This document shows, in pieces, positions 10,702 through 20,641 of a stretch of DNA of 64,000 nt. Source of the stretch: DATDAH01 sp963845425 (GTDB taxonomy: Bacteria > Actinomycetota > Acidimicrobiia > Acidimicrobiales > DATDAH01); contig CAWJSC010000012.1 in assembly GCA_963845425.1 (NCBI GenBank), forward strand, positions 1 to 64,000, written 5' to 3'. Both the position numbers and the translations under genes were made by a program. The notes beneath the pieces are model-generated. The model did no database searches, had not been told where the DNA came from, and saw only the letters and a program-made list of their open reading frames with translations. Every line of letters begins with the position of its first letter. Position 1 is the first letter of the stretch.

Positions 10702-11949
10702 GTGAGGGTCTGCGTCGTCGGCGGTGGCGGACGGGAGCACGCTTTGGCCCACGTCCTCGGGCGCACGGCCGAGGTCGTGGTCACCCCGGGCAACCCCGTC
10801 ATCCCGGGGTCGGTGGTCACCCCGCCTGAAGCGGTGGAGGCCGACCTGTACGTCATCGGCCCGGAGGCCCCCCTGGTTGACGGCCTGGCCGACCGGCTCC
10901 GCGACCAGGGCCGGCTCGTGTTCGGGCCCGGGGCCGACGGGGCCCGTCTGGAGGGCTCGAAGGCGTGGATGAAGGAACTGCTGGCGACCGCCGGGGTCCC
11001 CACGGCGGATCACCGTGCGTTCACGGAGGCGGCCCCGGCCAAGGCCTACCTCGCCACGCTGGCCCCGCCCTACGTGGTCAAGACCGACGGCCTCGCCGCG
11101 GGGAAGGGCGTGCTGGTCACGGCGTCTCGGGCCGAGGCGGAGGCCGACGTCGACGACAAGCTCTCGGGGGCCGCGTTCGGGGCGGCCGGGCGCCGGGTGG
11201 TCATCGAGGAGGGGCTCAGCGGCCCGGAGCTCTCCCTCCTCGTGGTCTGTGACGGCAGCCGGGCCGTTCCCCTCTCCCCGGCCCAGGACTTCAAGCGCAT
11301 CGGGGACGGTGACCTCGGGCCGAACACGGGGGGCATGGGTGCCTACTCGCCGGTGCCCGGGGTGGGTGCCGACATCGTCGACCTCGTCATGGATCGAGCG
11401 GTCGACCCCACGCTCGCCGCGCTCCGGGCCGAGGGCATCGACTACCGCGGTGTCCTCTACGCGGGCCTGATGCTGACGGCCGACGGGCCCAAGGTCATCG
11501 AGTACAACGTCCGCTTCGGCGATCCCGAGGCCCAGGTCGTGCTGCCCCGCCTGTCCTCCGACCTGGCCGAGCTGCTGGCCCAGGCCGCCGCGGGAGACCT
11601 TCGTGACCGGCCGGTGTTCAGCGAGGACGCCGCGGTGACCGTCGTCCTCGCCGCCGAGGGCTATCCCGAGGCACCGCGGGCGGGTGACCCGATCACCGGG
11701 CTCGCCGCCGCGTCGGCCCATGCCGGCGTGACCGTGTTCGCCGCGGGGGTGGCCGAGGACGGCACCGGACGCCTCGTCACGGCCGGCGGCCGGGTCTTGG
11801 CCGTCACCGGCACCGGGCCGACGATCGCCACGGCCCGTCACCGGGCGTACGGCGCGGCCGGGGAGATCCGCTGGTCGGGCATGCAGTGCCGGACCGACAT
11901 CGCCGCCTCGGCGGCATCCGAACCACAGACAACGAAGGAGGCGCCGTGA
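10702..11949 (+). CDS. purD: Phosphoribosylamine-glycine ligase
   Basis: PurD (GAR synthetase) couples phosphoribosylamine to glycine with ATP, step 2 of purine synthesis. The GTG at 10702 puts VRVCVVGGGGREHAL at the N-terminus, the expected family start. The ATP-grasp fold follows with KTDGLAAGKGVLV, the NTGGMGAYSPVP motif and EYNVRFGDPEAQ near the metal site. The protein has 415 residues, a normal length. The stop overlaps the purE start (GTGA), which implies coupled translation. Confidence 0.96.
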   Translation: MRVCVVGGGGREHALAHVLGRTAEVVVTPGNPVIPGSVVTPPEAVEADLYVIGPEAPLVDGLADRLRDQGRLVFGPGADGARLEGSKAWMKELLATAGVPTADHRAFTEAAPAKAYLATLAPPYVVKTDGLAAGKGVLVTASRAEAEADVDDKLSGAAFGAAGRRVVIEEGLSGPELSLLVVCDGSRAVPLSPAQDFKRIGDGDLGPNTGGMGAYSPVPGVGADIVDLVMDRAVDPTLAALRAEGIDYRGVLYAGLMLTADGPKVIEYNVRFGDPEAQVVLPRLSSDLAELLAQAAAGDLRDRPVFSEDAAVTVVLAAEGYPEAPRAGDPITGLAAASAHAGVTVFAAGVAEDGTGRLVTAGGRVLAVTGTGPTIATARHRAYGAAGEIRWSGMQCRTDIAASAASEPQTTKEAP

Positions 11950-12395
11950 AGGTCGCCGTATTGATGGGCTCGCCACGGGACGGCGACAAGATGGCAGCGG
12001 CGGCCGAGACGCTCGAGCGTTTCGGCCTGGAGGCCGACGTCCGGGTGTTGTCGGCCCACCGCAATCCCGCTGAGGTCGCCGCGCTGGCGTCGGGGGCCCG
12101 TGAGGCGGGCTATGTCGCCTTCATCTGCGGCGCCGGGATGGCGGCCCACCTGGCCGGGGTGGTGGCCGCCCACACGACGCTGCCGGTCGTTGGGGTACCC
12201 CTGTCGGGCGGGGCCCTCAATGGCGTCGACGCCCTCTACGCCACCGTGCAGATGCCCCGCGGCATCCCGGTGGCGACCGTGGCCGTCGACGGCTCGATGA
12301 ACGCCGCCCTGCTCGTCGTGGCGATGCTGGCCATCACCGATGTCGACCTGGCCGCGAAGCTGGCCGACCACCGGGTGGAGATCGCCGCCGGCTGA
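11946..12395 (+). CDS. purE: N5-carboxyaminoimidazole ribonucleotide mutase
   Basis: PurE converts N5-CAIR to CAIR in purine synthesis. The GTG at 11946 is preceded by AAGGAGG, a strong ribosome site, and overlaps the purD stop. The 149-residue sequence shows GSPRDGDKM, LSAHRNP, CGAGMAAHLAG and GVPLSGGALNG, the class I PurE motifs. Class I enzymes normally work with PurK, which is not in the window and should be elsewhere. The gene converges on the repeat-rich protein at 12423. Confidence 0.94.
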   Translation: MKVAVLMGSPRDGDKMAAAAETLERFGLEADVRVLSAHRNPAEVAALASGAREAGYVAFICGAGMAAHLAGVVAAHTTLPVVGVPLSGGALNGVDALYATVQMPRGIPVATVAVDGSMNAALLVVAMLAITDVDLAAKLADHRVEIAAG

Positions 12396-12422
12396 GAAGC
12401 GGGGCCCGGGGCCGCGCCGAGG

Positions 12423-14264
12423 TCAGTGGGCGCGGTCACCCCGGAGGGCGGCGATGCGCGCCAAGATGGCCTTGGCGTCGCTCTCCTGGGCGGCCTCGGG
12501 CTCGGCGGCCGGGATGCGGGTGGGCGTGGGCGGCCGGATGGCCGATCGGGGTACGTCGGGGGTGACCAGCCGCGTCTCGGCGGGAGCCGCGGCGGCCGTC
12601 GTGGGGGGTGGTGCGACGGCCGCCGGCGGCGGGGTCGGGATCGGGGTCGGGACGGCGAGAGGTGGCGCCTCGACGGGCGGCGGCGGCGGGGCCGGGATCG
12701 GGGTCGGGACGGCGAGAGGTGGCGCCTCGAGGGGCGGCGGGGCCGGGATCGGGGTCGGGACGGCGAGAGGTGGCGCCTCGACGGGAGGCGGCGGCGGAGG
12801 CAGCGGGTCGAAGGCCTGCCCCGCGGCTGCGGGCGGGGGCGGGGGGAGTGGTCCGGCGGCCGCGCCGCCGCCCAGGTCGAAGGGGGCGAGGGAATCGGCG
12901 TCGAAGTCGACGGCCCGCGGGGTGCCGACGGGCTCGGGTGCGAATGGCGTGGCCTGGAAGGCACTGCCGAAGGTCGGCTGGGTGTCGGGTTCGAAGGTCT
13001 CGTCGAAGGTCGGGGCCGGGTCGGGCTGGAAGGCGCTGCCGAAGGTCGGGGCCGGGTCGGGCTCGAAGGTCTCGTCGGAGGTGGGGGCCGGGTCGGGCTC
13101 GAAGGTCTCGTCGGAGGTGGGGGCCGGGTCGGGCTGGAAGGCGCTGCCGAAGGTCGGGGCCGGGTCGGGCTCGAAGGTCTCGTCGGAGGTGGGGGCCGGG
13201 TCGGGCTGGAAGGCGCTGCCGAAGGTCGGGGCCGGGTCGGGCTGGAAGGCGCTGCCGAAGGTCGGGGCCGGGTCGGGCTGGAAGGCGCTGCCGAAGGTCG
13301 GGGCCGGGTCGGGCTGGTCGAAGGTCCCGTCGAAGGTCGGGGCCGGGTCGGGCTGGTCGAAGGTCTCGTCGGAGGTGGGGGCCGGGTCGGCCTGGAAGGC
13401 GCTGCCGAAGGTCGGCTGGGTGTCGGGTTCGAAGGTCCCGTCGGAGGTCGGCGCGGTGTCGGGCTGGAAGGCGCTGCCGAACGCGCCGTCGAAGGTTGGC
13501 GGAGGCTCGGGTGCGAACGGCGTCGGCTCGAAGGCCGCGCCGAACGTCGGCGGCGCGTCGGCGTCGAACGAGGTGGGCACGACGGGCGTGGGCTCGTCGG
13601 CCACCCGGTCGGCGGCCGGGCCGGCGTAGGTCGGCAGGGGCTCGGCGCCGTACAGGTCGGGCCCGGTGTTCGGGGGCTCGGTGAGGAGTACCGGGTCCCC
13701 CGGCGTCCAGCCGGTGCCGAGGGCGCTCTCCCCGTCGATCGTCGAGGGATCCGGCGCCGGCAGCTCGCCGAGGTCGACGCCCGGACCCGTCGGGCTGACG
13801 CCGTCGGTGTCGGCGGTCTCGCCGCGCCGGTCTTGGCCTGTGGCCCCAGGCGGGGCCAGGTCGACCCCCGGCGGAGGGGTGGGTGTGTCCGGCTGAGGCG
13901 GCGGCAGGCGCAAGGCTTCACGCTCGGCCGCGGCCTGCGTGGCGGCGGCGTCCTCCTCGTCGGCCGCCTCGGCCTCGTCCATCTTCTGCCAGGTGGTGAC
14001 GCCGTCCGGTGGCGGGCTGGCCAGGTCCCGCTTCCGGGCTTTGCGCCACTGCTTCAGGCGGCGCTTGGTCTCCTTGGGCACGGCGACCGTCGGGTTGCGG
14101 GCCGACCTGCGTACGCCGGCCGCGCTGACCGCGCAGGGCACGCAGTACGGGGGCTTGACCGGACCGAACGGGTACACCAGGCAGTCGGCGCAGAAGGGCC
14201 CACCGCAGCTCCGGCACAGGCCTTCTGCGACTTCGTAGGGGTGAACCTGGCAGATGTGTGCCAC
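12423..14264 (-). CDS. B-box-like zinc-finger protein with proline-rich tandem repeats
   Basis: This is a 613-residue protein of unknown function. The first 45 residues hold Cys5, His8, Cys17, Cys20, Cys25, Cys28, Cys41 and Cys44, spaced like a B-box type zinc finger. A basic helix (KETKRRLKQWRKARKRD) and an acidic, Ala-rich helix follow. Residues about 260-440 hold some fourteen 12- or 13-residue repeats that alternate PDPAPTFGSAFQ and PDPAPTSDETFE. Residues about 490-550 hold three copies of EAPPLAVPTPIP within poly-proline. A helical Ala/Glu tail (residues about 585-613) ends the protein. No signal peptide or membrane segment is evident, so a cytoplasmic scaffold is the best guess. The GTG start faces purB. 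Confidence 0.72.
   Translation of the reverse strand: MAHICQVHPYEVAEGLCRSCGGPFCADCLVYPFGPVKPPYCVPCAVSAAGVRRSARNPTVAVPKETKRRLKQWRKARKRDLASPPPDGVTTWQKMDEAEAADEEDAAATQAAAEREALRLPPPQPDTPTPPPGVDLAPPGATGQDRRGETADTDGVSPTGPGVDLGELPAPDPSTIDGESALGTGWTPGDPVLLTEPPNTGPDLYGAEPLPTYAGPAADRVADEPTPVVPTSFDADAPPTFGAAFEPTPFAPEPPPTFDGAFGSAFQPDTAPTSDGTFEPDTQPTFGSAFQADPAPTSDETFDQPDPAPTFDGTFDQPDPAPTFGSAFQPDPAPTFGSAFQPDPAPTFGSAFQPDPAPTSDETFEPDPAPTFGSAFQPDPAPTSDETFEPDPAPTSDETFEPDPAPTFGSAFQPDPAPTFDETFEPDTQPTFGSAFQATPFAPEPVGTPRAVDFDADSLAPFDLGGGAAAGPLPPPPPAAAGQAFDPLPPPPPPVEAPPLAVPTPIPAPPPLEAPPLAVPTPIPAPPPPPVEAPPLAVPTPIPTPPPAAVAPPPTTAAAAPAETRLVTPDVPRSAIRPPTPTRIPAAEPEAAQESDAKAILARIAALRGDRAH
12620..12800 (-). repeat. Three tandem 48-57-bp proline-rich coding repeats
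   Basis: Three near-identical copies of a segment coding EAPPLAVPTPIPAPPP lie within the zinc-finger protein, separated by different numbers of proline codons. The high DNA identity suggests recent duplication. Confidence 0.85.
12960..13490 (-). repeat. About fourteen 36-bp coding tandem repeats
   Basis: The units are 36 or 39 bases and come in two interchanging types, coding PDPAPTFGSAFQ and PDPAPTSDETFE. Unit boundaries keep frame, and several neighbouring units are identical at DNA level, which indicates recent expansion by slippage or unequal exchange. Confidence 0.9.
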
Positions 14265-14315
14265 CCCCTACTCGTCGGCCGGGGTACCCCTCGGATTGAG
14301 GGCTCCGCCTCCCCG

Positions 14316-14327
14316 TACGATGGTCCG
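14316..14327 (+). promoter_or_regulatory. Leaderless-type -10 box of purB
   Basis: TACGAT (14316-14321) is followed by a 6-base spacer and the GTG start. With a -10 box this close, the mRNA should begin at the start codon; no ribosome site is present. Confidence 0.5.
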
Positions 14328-15746
14328 GTGATCAGTAACGTCCTCGCTGAGCGGTACGCCAGCGCCCCCGTGGTCGAGCTGTTCTCCGCCGAGCACAAGA
14401 TTCGGCTCGAGCGTCGGTTCTGGATCGCCGTGATGGAGGCCCAGCGGGAGCTGGGGGTGGACATCCCCGCGGCAGCTCTCGATGCCTCCCGCGCCGTGGT
14501 CGACGACGTCGACCTGGGCTCGATTGCCCATCGGGAGCGGGTCACCCGCCACGACGTGAAGGCCCGCCTCGAGGAGTTCTCCGCGCTGGCGGGCCATGAG
14601 CACGCTCACAAGGCGATGACATCGCGCGACCTCACCGAGAACGTCGAGCTGCTACAGGTCCGGACCGGCCTCGAGCTGATCCGCGACCGGCTGGTCACTG
14701 TCCTGGCCCGGCTGGCCGAACGGGCCGTCGAGTACGACGGCCTGGCCCTGGCCGGGCGCAGTCACAACGTCCCCGCCCAGGTCACCACGCTGGGCAAGCG
14801 TTTCGCCAATGCCGGCGAGGAGGTGCTGGCCGCGTTCGGGCGGGTCGACGCGTTGGCCCGGGACCTGCCCCTGCGGGGACTGAAGGGGCCGATGGGAACG
14901 GCCCAGGACCAGCTCGACCTGCTCAGTGGTGACACCGAGGCGCTGGACCGTCTGGAGGACGCCGTCTGCGCCCACCTCGGCTTCGCCGAGTCGCTCACCA
15001 GCGTGGGCCAGGTGTACCCCCGCTCGCTCGACTACGAGGTCGTCACGGCGCTGGCCCAGTCGGCGGCCGGGCCCGCCAGTCTGGCCACCACCCTGCGCCT
15101 GATGGCGGGCCACGACCTGGCCACCGAGGGCTTCGTCGCCGGCCAGGTCGGCTCCTCGGCCATGCCCCACAAGATGAACGCCAGATCCTGTGAGCGCATC
15201 GTCGGCCTCAAGCGGATCCTCGAGGGCCACGTCACGATGCTCGGCGCGGTGGCCGGCGACCAATGGAACGAGGGCGACGTGAGCTGCTCGGTCGTGCGCC
15301 GGGTGGCGCTACCCGACGCCTTCTTCGCGACCGACGGGGTCCACCAGACCACGCTGCACGTGCTGGCCGGCTTCGGGGTCTTTCCCCGCGTGGTGGCCGA
15401 CGAGCTGGACCGCTATCTCCCGTACCTGTCGACCACGGCCATGCTCGTGGCCCTGGTCCGCCAGGGCCTCGGCCGGGAGGAGGCCCACGAGCTGCTGAAG
15501 GGCCATGCTGTGGCCGCCGCCCTGGCCGCCCGGGACGAGGGCGCTGCCGCCGAGGGCCTTCTCGACCGCCTCGCGGCCGACGAGCGGATACCGCTGGACC
15601 GAGCGGACCTCGACGCCCTGATGGGTGATCCCCTGGCCTTCGTCGGTGACGCCCACCGCCAAGTGGCCGCTTTCGCGGCCACGGTCGGGGCGCTGGTCGT
15701 CGAGTACCCCGACGCGGCCTCGTACCAGCCGGACCGGCTGTTGTAG
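14328..15746 (+). CDS. purB: Adenylosuccinate lyase
   Basis: PurB splits SAICAR to AICAR and adenylosuccinate to AMP, releasing fumarate each time. The 472-residue protein contains the fumarase/aspartase superfamily signature GSSAMPHKMNARSCE, with TSRDLTENVELLQ and GRSHNVPAQVTTLGKRF upstream. The frame stays open far upstream, antisense to the repeat protein, but similarity begins at VISNVLAERYAS, and GTG 14328 has a TANNNT box at the right distance. purC starts 9 bases after the stop. Confidence 0.95.
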   Translation: MISNVLAERYASAPVVELFSAEHKIRLERRFWIAVMEAQRELGVDIPAAALDASRAVVDDVDLGSIAHRERVTRHDVKARLEEFSALAGHEHAHKAMTSRDLTENVELLQVRTGLELIRDRLVTVLARLAERAVEYDGLALAGRSHNVPAQVTTLGKRFANAGEEVLAAFGRVDALARDLPLRGLKGPMGTAQDQLDLLSGDTEALDRLEDAVCAHLGFAESLTSVGQVYPRSLDYEVVTALAQSAAGPASLATTLRLMAGHDLATEGFVAGQVGSSAMPHKMNARSCERIVGLKRILEGHVTMLGAVAGDQWNEGDVSCSVVRRVALPDAFFATDGVHQTTLHVLAGFGVFPRVVADELDRYLPYLSTTAMLVALVRQGLGREEAHELLKGHAVAAALAARDEGAAAEGLLDRLAADERIPLDRADLDALMGDPLAFVGDAHRQVAAFAATVGALVVEYPDAASYQPDRLL

Positions 15747-15755
15747 AACGGGGCC

Positions 15756-16637
15756 GTGAGCCCCATACCGCTGTACTCCGGGAAGGTCCGTGACATCTAC
15801 GCCGTCGGCGACGACCGGCTGCTGATGGTCACCTCCGACCGCATCTCGGCCTTTGACGTCGTCATGGGCGAGCCGATCCCCGACAAGGGTCGGGTCCTGA
15901 CGGCGATGACGGCCTTCTGGTCCGAGCAGCTGGCGGCCGTGGCGCCCAGCCATCTGCTCTCGACCGATCTGGCCGACCTGCCCGACGACCTGCGGGAACC
16001 GGGGTGGGAGGGCCGAGTGATGCTCTGTCACAAGGCCGAGATGTTGCCGATCGAGTGCATCGTGCGCGGCTACCTGACCGGGTCGGCCTGGAAGGAGTAC
16101 CGCACCTCGGGCACCATGCATGGCACCGAGCTGCCGGCCGGCCTGCTGGAGTCGGCCCAGCTGCCTGAGCCGGTCTTCACCCCGTCGACCAAAGCCGAGG
16201 TGGGCGACCACGACGAGAACATCTCCTTCGCCGCCGCCGTGGACCTGGTGGGCATCGAGGTAGCAGACGCGGCGCGGGACGTCAGCCTCGAGCTCTACCG
16301 CCGGGGCGCCGAGTGGGCGGCCGAGCGGGGGATCCTCATCGCTGACACCAAGTTCGAGCTGGGGATGGTCGACGGTGTCCTCACCGTGTGCGACGAGGTG
16401 CTCACGCCGGACTCGTCCCGCTTCTGGCCCGCGGACCAGTGGCGGCCCGGAGCCACACCCCCCTCGTTCGACAAGCAGCCGGTGCGCGACCACTTGGACG
16501 CCCTGGACTGGGACAAGGCCCCGCCCCCCCCGGCACTGCCCGCGGAGGTCGTCGAGGCCACCTCCGGCCGCTACGTCGAGGCCTACGAGCGCATCAGCGG
16601 CCGTCGCTTCGCCGATTGGCCCGGGGCCGGTTCCTGA
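15756..16637 (+). CDS. purC: SAICAR synthetase
   Basis: PurC condenses CAIR with aspartate using ATP to form SAICAR. The 293-residue protein shows PLYSGKVRDIYAVGDDRLLMV at the N-terminus (ATP-binding glycine loop), the CIVRGYLTGSAWKEY segment, KAEVGDHDENIS and LIADTKFELG with its metal-binding acidic residues. The start is a GTG 9 bases after purB. It belongs to the purB-purC-purS-purQ group. Confidence 0.95.
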   Translation: MSPIPLYSGKVRDIYAVGDDRLLMVTSDRISAFDVVMGEPIPDKGRVLTAMTAFWSEQLAAVAPSHLLSTDLADLPDDLREPGWEGRVMLCHKAEMLPIECIVRGYLTGSAWKEYRTSGTMHGTELPAGLLESAQLPEPVFTPSTKAEVGDHDENISFAAAVDLVGIEVADAARDVSLELYRRGAEWAAERGILIADTKFELGMVDGVLTVCDEVLTPDSSRFWPADQWRPGATPPSFDKQPVRDHLDALDWDKAPPPPALPAEVVEATSGRYVEAYERISGRRFADWPGAGS

Positions 16638-16672
16638 GCGACCGGTGCACCGCGCGGATCGCGCAGCCCGTG

Positions 16673-16687
16673 ACGGTCCCTGACCGT
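16673..16687 (+). other. Small hairpin between purC and purS
   Basis: ACGGTC, a three-base loop and GACCGT form a 6-bp stem in the 87-base gap after purC. It lacks a T tract; an mRNA-stability or weak termination role is possible but unproven. Confidence 0.3.
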
Positions 16688-16724
16688 TCGCGACGGGCAG
16701 CACCCCGTGCGCGACGATGAGCCC

Positions 16725-16994
16725 ATGGCCTCCTTCTCCGTGCACGTCGAGGTGACCCAGCGTCCCGGTATCGCCGACCCCGAGGGGGCGACCATCGAGC
16801 GGTCGCTGCCCGCCCTGGGCTTCGATGAGGTGCGCGGGGTGCACGTGGGCAAGTCGATCCGGTTCCGCGTGGACGCCCCCGACGAGGCCACGGCCCGCGT
16901 CCGGGTCACCGAGCTGTGCGAGCGCTTCCTGACCAACCCCGTCATCGAGGACGCGACGATCGAGCTGACCGCGCTGGCTGAGGCCGGGGCCTGA
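16725..16994 (+). CDS. purS: FGAM synthase subunit PurS
   Basis: PurS is the small dimeric bridge subunit of the three-part FGAM synthase (PurS-PurQ-PurL). The 89-residue sequence SFSVHVEVTQRPGIADPEG, GFDEVRGVHVGKSIRF and the C-terminal LLTNPVIED-like FLTNPVIEDATIEL are typical. The ATG at 16725 is chosen over an upstream GTG at 16707 because the family begins at the first beta strand. The stop overlaps the purQ ATG by one base, suggesting coupled, stoichiometric synthesis. Confidence 0.94.
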   Translation: MASFSVHVEVTQRPGIADPEGATIERSLPALGFDEVRGVHVGKSIRFRVDAPDEATARVRVTELCERFLTNPVIEDATIELTALAEAGA

Positions 16995-17668
16995 TGGCCC
17001 CCAAGGTCGGGGTCCTGCTCTTTCCGGGCTCCAACTGCGAACAGGACGTGCTCGAGGCCTTCGCCGGCCTCGGGGCCGACACCGGGTTGATCTGGCACGG
17101 CGACCGTTCGCTCGGTGGGGCGGATGTGGTCGTCGTGCCGGGTGGTTTCGCCCACGGCGACTACCTGCGTCCAGGGGCTATTGCCCGCTTCTCACCGGTC
17201 ATGGAGGCCGTGGCCGAGTTCGCGGCCGCAGGCGGTCCCGTGGTGGGCATCTGCAACGGGTTCCAGGTCCTCTGTGAGGCCGGATTGCTCCCCGGTGTCT
17301 TGCAGAAGAACGCCGGTCTGCGGTTCCTTTGTCAGACGGTGACCCTTCGGGTCGCATCGCAGGCTTCCGTGCTCACCCGGGACGTCGAAATCGGTACCGA
17401 ACTGCGGATCCCGATCAACCATTTCTCTGGCAACTACACGTGCGCACCGGAGACGTTGGCGCGGCTGGTCGCCGAGGACCAGGTCGTGCTGCGGTACACC
17501 GACAACCCCAACGGCTCCATGGACGACATCGCCGGGGTCCGCAACGGCGCGGGCAACGTCGTCGGGCTCATGCCCCACCCCGAGCGGGCCAGTTCGGGGT
17601 TGCTCGGCTCCGAGGACGGCTTGCCCTTGCTGGCGTCGGTTCTGGCTGCTACCCGCGCCGTCGCCTGA
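16994..17668 (+). CDS. purQ: FGAM synthase glutaminase subunit PurQ
   Basis: PurQ is the class I glutamine amidotransferase that feeds ammonia to PurL. The 224-residue protein has the early SNCEQDV segment, the nucleophile cysteine in GICNGFQVLCEAG and the catalytic His/Glu in MPHPER. NHFSGNYTC corresponds to the usual receptor segment. It overlaps purS by one base. The 3' end is followed by a short hairpin and a convergent small gene. Confidence 0.95.
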   Translation: MAPKVGVLLFPGSNCEQDVLEAFAGLGADTGLIWHGDRSLGGADVVVVPGGFAHGDYLRPGAIARFSPVMEAVAEFAAAGGPVVGICNGFQVLCEAGLLPGVLQKNAGLRFLCQTVTLRVASQASVLTRDVEIGTELRIPINHFSGNYTCAPETLARLVAEDQVVLRYTDNPNGSMDDIAGVRNGAGNVVGLMPHPERASSGLLGSEDGLPLLASVLAATRAVA

Positions 17669-17675
17669 ACCCCCG

Positions 17676-17691
17676 GGTGGTCTGAACCACC
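17676..17691 (+). terminator. Short hairpin after purQ
   Basis: GGTGGT, loop CTGA and ACCACC form a perfect 6-bp stem 8 bases after the purQ stop. There is no T run, so it would be a weak or protein-assisted terminator. Confidence 0.35.
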
Positions 17692-17764
17692 GCGTCGCCC
17701 GAAACGATCTGGCCTCCCGGGCGTCTCTCCGGGGCCGGATCGACTCGACGACTCGACCCGATGA

Positions 17765-18175
17765 TCAGCCCGCGCGGGTGATGCCGGCGGCCTTCAGCGT
17801 GGAGGGGTCCACCCCGAGCTCGCGCCAGGCGGCGTAGGTGATGCCTTTGCGGGCGCCGTAGGCCTTGGCGCTGTCGGTGAAGCCCTTCTCCATTGCGGAG
17901 AGGTCGGGCTTGTCCTCCATGTTGGCCAGTTCGGTGGTGAGATCCATCCGCTCCTGCACCAGTTGGAGACGCTTGAGGGGATCGGCGCTCTCCAGTTGGG
18001 CCTCGATGGTGTTCAGCCGCTTCTTGATGGAGTCCGGCGTCCGCTTCCGGCCCCTTTTCGGCTTGTGGGCCTCGAGGGCTTCCAGGTATTGCCGGACGGC
18101 CTTGGACTGAGTTCGACCCTCGGCAAGGGCCGCCTTGTGTTCAGCAGACATGCTGCCTTTGGTGTCAGGTGTCAT
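17765..18175 (-). CDS. Small conserved-looking protein of unknown function
   Basis: I do not recognise this 136-residue protein with confidence. It is rich in Lys, Glu and Ala. It has a basic patch KPKRGRKRTPDSIKKRL (residues about 38-54), a long helical or coiled-coil segment (residues about 48-92), and a compact C-terminal motif AYGARKGITYAAWRELGV followed by LKAAGI. That C-terminal motif looks like the small helical DNA-binding ends seen in several actinobacterial proteins, but this is only resemblance. It has its own AT-richer upstream region and interrupts the purQ-purL order on the opposite strand. Confidence 0.6.
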   Translation of the reverse strand: MTPDTKGSMSAEHKAALAEGRTQSKAVRQYLEALEAHKPKRGRKRTPDSIKKRLNTIEAQLESADPLKRLQLVQERMDLTTELANMEDKPDLSAMEKGFTDSAKAYGARKGITYAAWRELGVDPSTLKAAGITRAG

Positions 18176-18320
18176 CGCGTCAAAGTCTGCCCCATTCCTT
18201 GCTCAATTGCTAGACGTCGTCATGATTGATTTGATTGAGTCCCTGTCCTTCCAATGGGTGTTTACCGGTGGACAGGGGGGCAACACGCGGCGCGTCCGCG
18301 GTGCCCGGACGGCCTGCGGC
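18176..18320. other. AT-richer divergent intergenic region
   Basis: This 158-base gap (to 18333) separates the unknown small gene from purL. Around 18190-18250 it is distinctly less GC-rich than the rest of the window and contains tandem TGATT/GATTT-like runs. It should hold the promoters of both genes; no clear -35/-10 pair could be assigned for the minus-strand gene. Confidence 0.4.
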
Positions 18321-18333
18321 TACCGTCGGCGGC
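18321..18333 (+). promoter_or_regulatory. Leaderless-type -10 box of purL
   Basis: TACCGT (18321-18326) plus a 7-base spacer leads straight into the GTG start at 18334. No ribosome-binding site is visible, consistent with a leaderless mRNA. Confidence 0.45.
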
Positions 18334-20526
<2,193 letters not shown>

Positions 20527-20628
20527 CCCGCCGGTCGCTGCCGCCGACCGCCGCCGTGACGTCTGACCAAAGCCCTCAGGGTGGGCCGACGGGACTGACG
20601 GGTTCCTCGGAGCGGCGAGCTCGGTCGA

Positions 20629-20641
20629 TAGGCTCGGGGGT
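20629..20641 (+). promoter_or_regulatory. Leaderless-type -10 box of purF
   Basis: TAGGCT (20629-20634) and a 7-base spacer precede the GTG at 20642. There is no separate ribosome site, so a leaderless transcript is likely. Confidence 0.45.

Noticed and set aside
12960..13490. CRISPR-like array of 36-bp repeats
   Set aside because: The units are adjacent with no unique spacers, keep reading frame and encode 12-residue repeats in a protein.
12426..14327. A plus-strand open frame continuous with purB that would add over 600 residues to its N-terminus
   Set aside because: It is antisense to the repeat-rich zinc-finger gene, reads as low-complexity Gly/Arg/Val, and adenylosuccinate lyase homology begins at 14328.
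18190..18250. Attachment site or mobile-element end in the AT-richer stretch
   Set aside because: No flanking direct repeats, integrase or tRNA end was found; base composition alone is not enough.
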